Assembly (NCBI GenBank): GCA_002320595.1
Contig: DCKB01000025.1
Location: 1-58,193 of the forward strand
Direction of reading: 5' to 3'
DNA length: 58,193 nucleotides
Origin: Christensenella sp. UBA1685
GTDB taxonomy: Bacteria > Bacillota > Clostridia > Christensenellales > CAG-138
This document shows, piece by piece, positions 57,953-58,193 of the stretch. Below the pieces are notes generated by a model. The model saw only the letters and a program-made list of their open reading frames with translations. It did no database searches and was not told the origin of the DNA. Position numbers and translations under genes: made by a program. Position 1 is the stretch's first letter; each line of letters starts with the position of its first letter.

Positions 57953-58193
57953 ATTCACCAAAGTGTTATCCTGTTTGACGACAGTATTAAAAACAACATT
58001 TCGATGTTCCAGGAATATTCCGATGCCGCAATCAGCGACGCGGCAGAACATGCCGGCTTGAAAGAGTTTATCGCGCGGCAGGAGTATGGGATGGAAACGC
58101 GGATTCGGGAAAGCGGGAATAACCTTTCCGGTGGGGAAAAACAAAGGATTGCTATTGCGCGCGCATTGCTGCGCAATGCGCGCGTGCTGTTGG
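57953..58193 (+). pseudogene. Truncated second copy of the cassette exporter gene
   Basis: From 57953 to the window edge the sequence equals the coding strand of the exporter gene at 32602-32842 with one mismatch (Arg to His). The frame is open (IHQSVILFDDSIKNN ... LSGGEKQRIAIARALL), but the first 400 or so codons are missing; the permease gene ends only 51 bases upstream. It is therefore a 5'-truncated copy or the edge of a rearrangement or an assembly join. What follows is beyond the window. Confidence 0.8.

Noticed and set aside
56765..58144. 459-codon minus-strand frame over the BceB-like permease and the right edge
   Set aside because: Antisense to both the permease and the exporter fragment.
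1..58193. CRISPR arrays, rRNA genes, replication origin, tRNAs other than tRNA-Sec
   Set aside because: No regularly spaced short repeats, rRNA-like stretches or further cloverleaf sequences were seen on either strand by eye; a dedicated scan was not possible.

Overview
The window looks like a chromosomal contig from an anaerobic, probably endospore-forming member of the Clostridia (Bacillota). The signs are yabP-yabQ-divIC, a selenium-dependent glycine reductase operon, citrate lyase, an oxygen-sensitive KamA-type radical SAM enzyme and moderately high GC content with sigma-A-like promoters. I would not name a family from sequence alone.

Layout. 1-3079 is the right end of an integrative element with a large serine recombinase. 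It abuts the C-terminal half of feoB, so the element appears to split that host gene. 4202-7830 is a heterodimeric ABC exporter. 8100-16585 is a glycine reductase operon (grdX-grdE-grdB-trxB-trxA-grdA-grdC-grdD plus one unknown gene) behind a tandem glycine riboswitch that feeds a terminator. grdB and grdA each contain an in-frame UGA read as selenocysteine. 17429-25908 holds the machinery that makes this possible: tRNA-Sec, selB, selA, a DUF3343 protein, a TusA/YedF-like protein, a YedE-type transporter, a LysR regulator, a divergent cysteine-desulfurase-like enzyme and selD. 26083-32209 is a complete pyr operon from aspartate carbamoyltransferase to orotate phosphoribosyltransferase. Its leader carries a 33-codon translated ORF whose stop codon lies inside the terminator loop.

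32366-34410 is an AT-rich inserted cassette: a 45-codon peptide gene with the look of a secreted, possibly modified peptide precursor, a terminator-like hairpin, and an ABC exporter. A near-identical fragment of the exporter gene (240 of 241 bases) reappears in opposite orientation at the right window edge. 34634-39625 is a citrate lyase operon (citD-E-F-C and a citX-citG fusion). 40171-42506 is a sporulation/division cluster, followed by rho with a large disordered N-terminal insert, rpmE, a KamA-family enzyme, a phosphohexomutase and several poorly known genes. 50491-53359 pairs an M20 peptidase with two uncharacterised membrane proteins. 53527-57901 is a Bce-type antimicrobial-peptide sensing and detoxification module.

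How it fits together. Glycine is reduced to acetyl phosphate by proteins A, B and C. Thioredoxin and thioredoxin reductase supply electrons, and selenium is imported and inserted by the adjacent sel genes. Citrate lyase gives a second fermentative route. The least-described parts are the peptide/exporter cassette and its second copy, the pyr leader, and the M20/DUF5058 trio.
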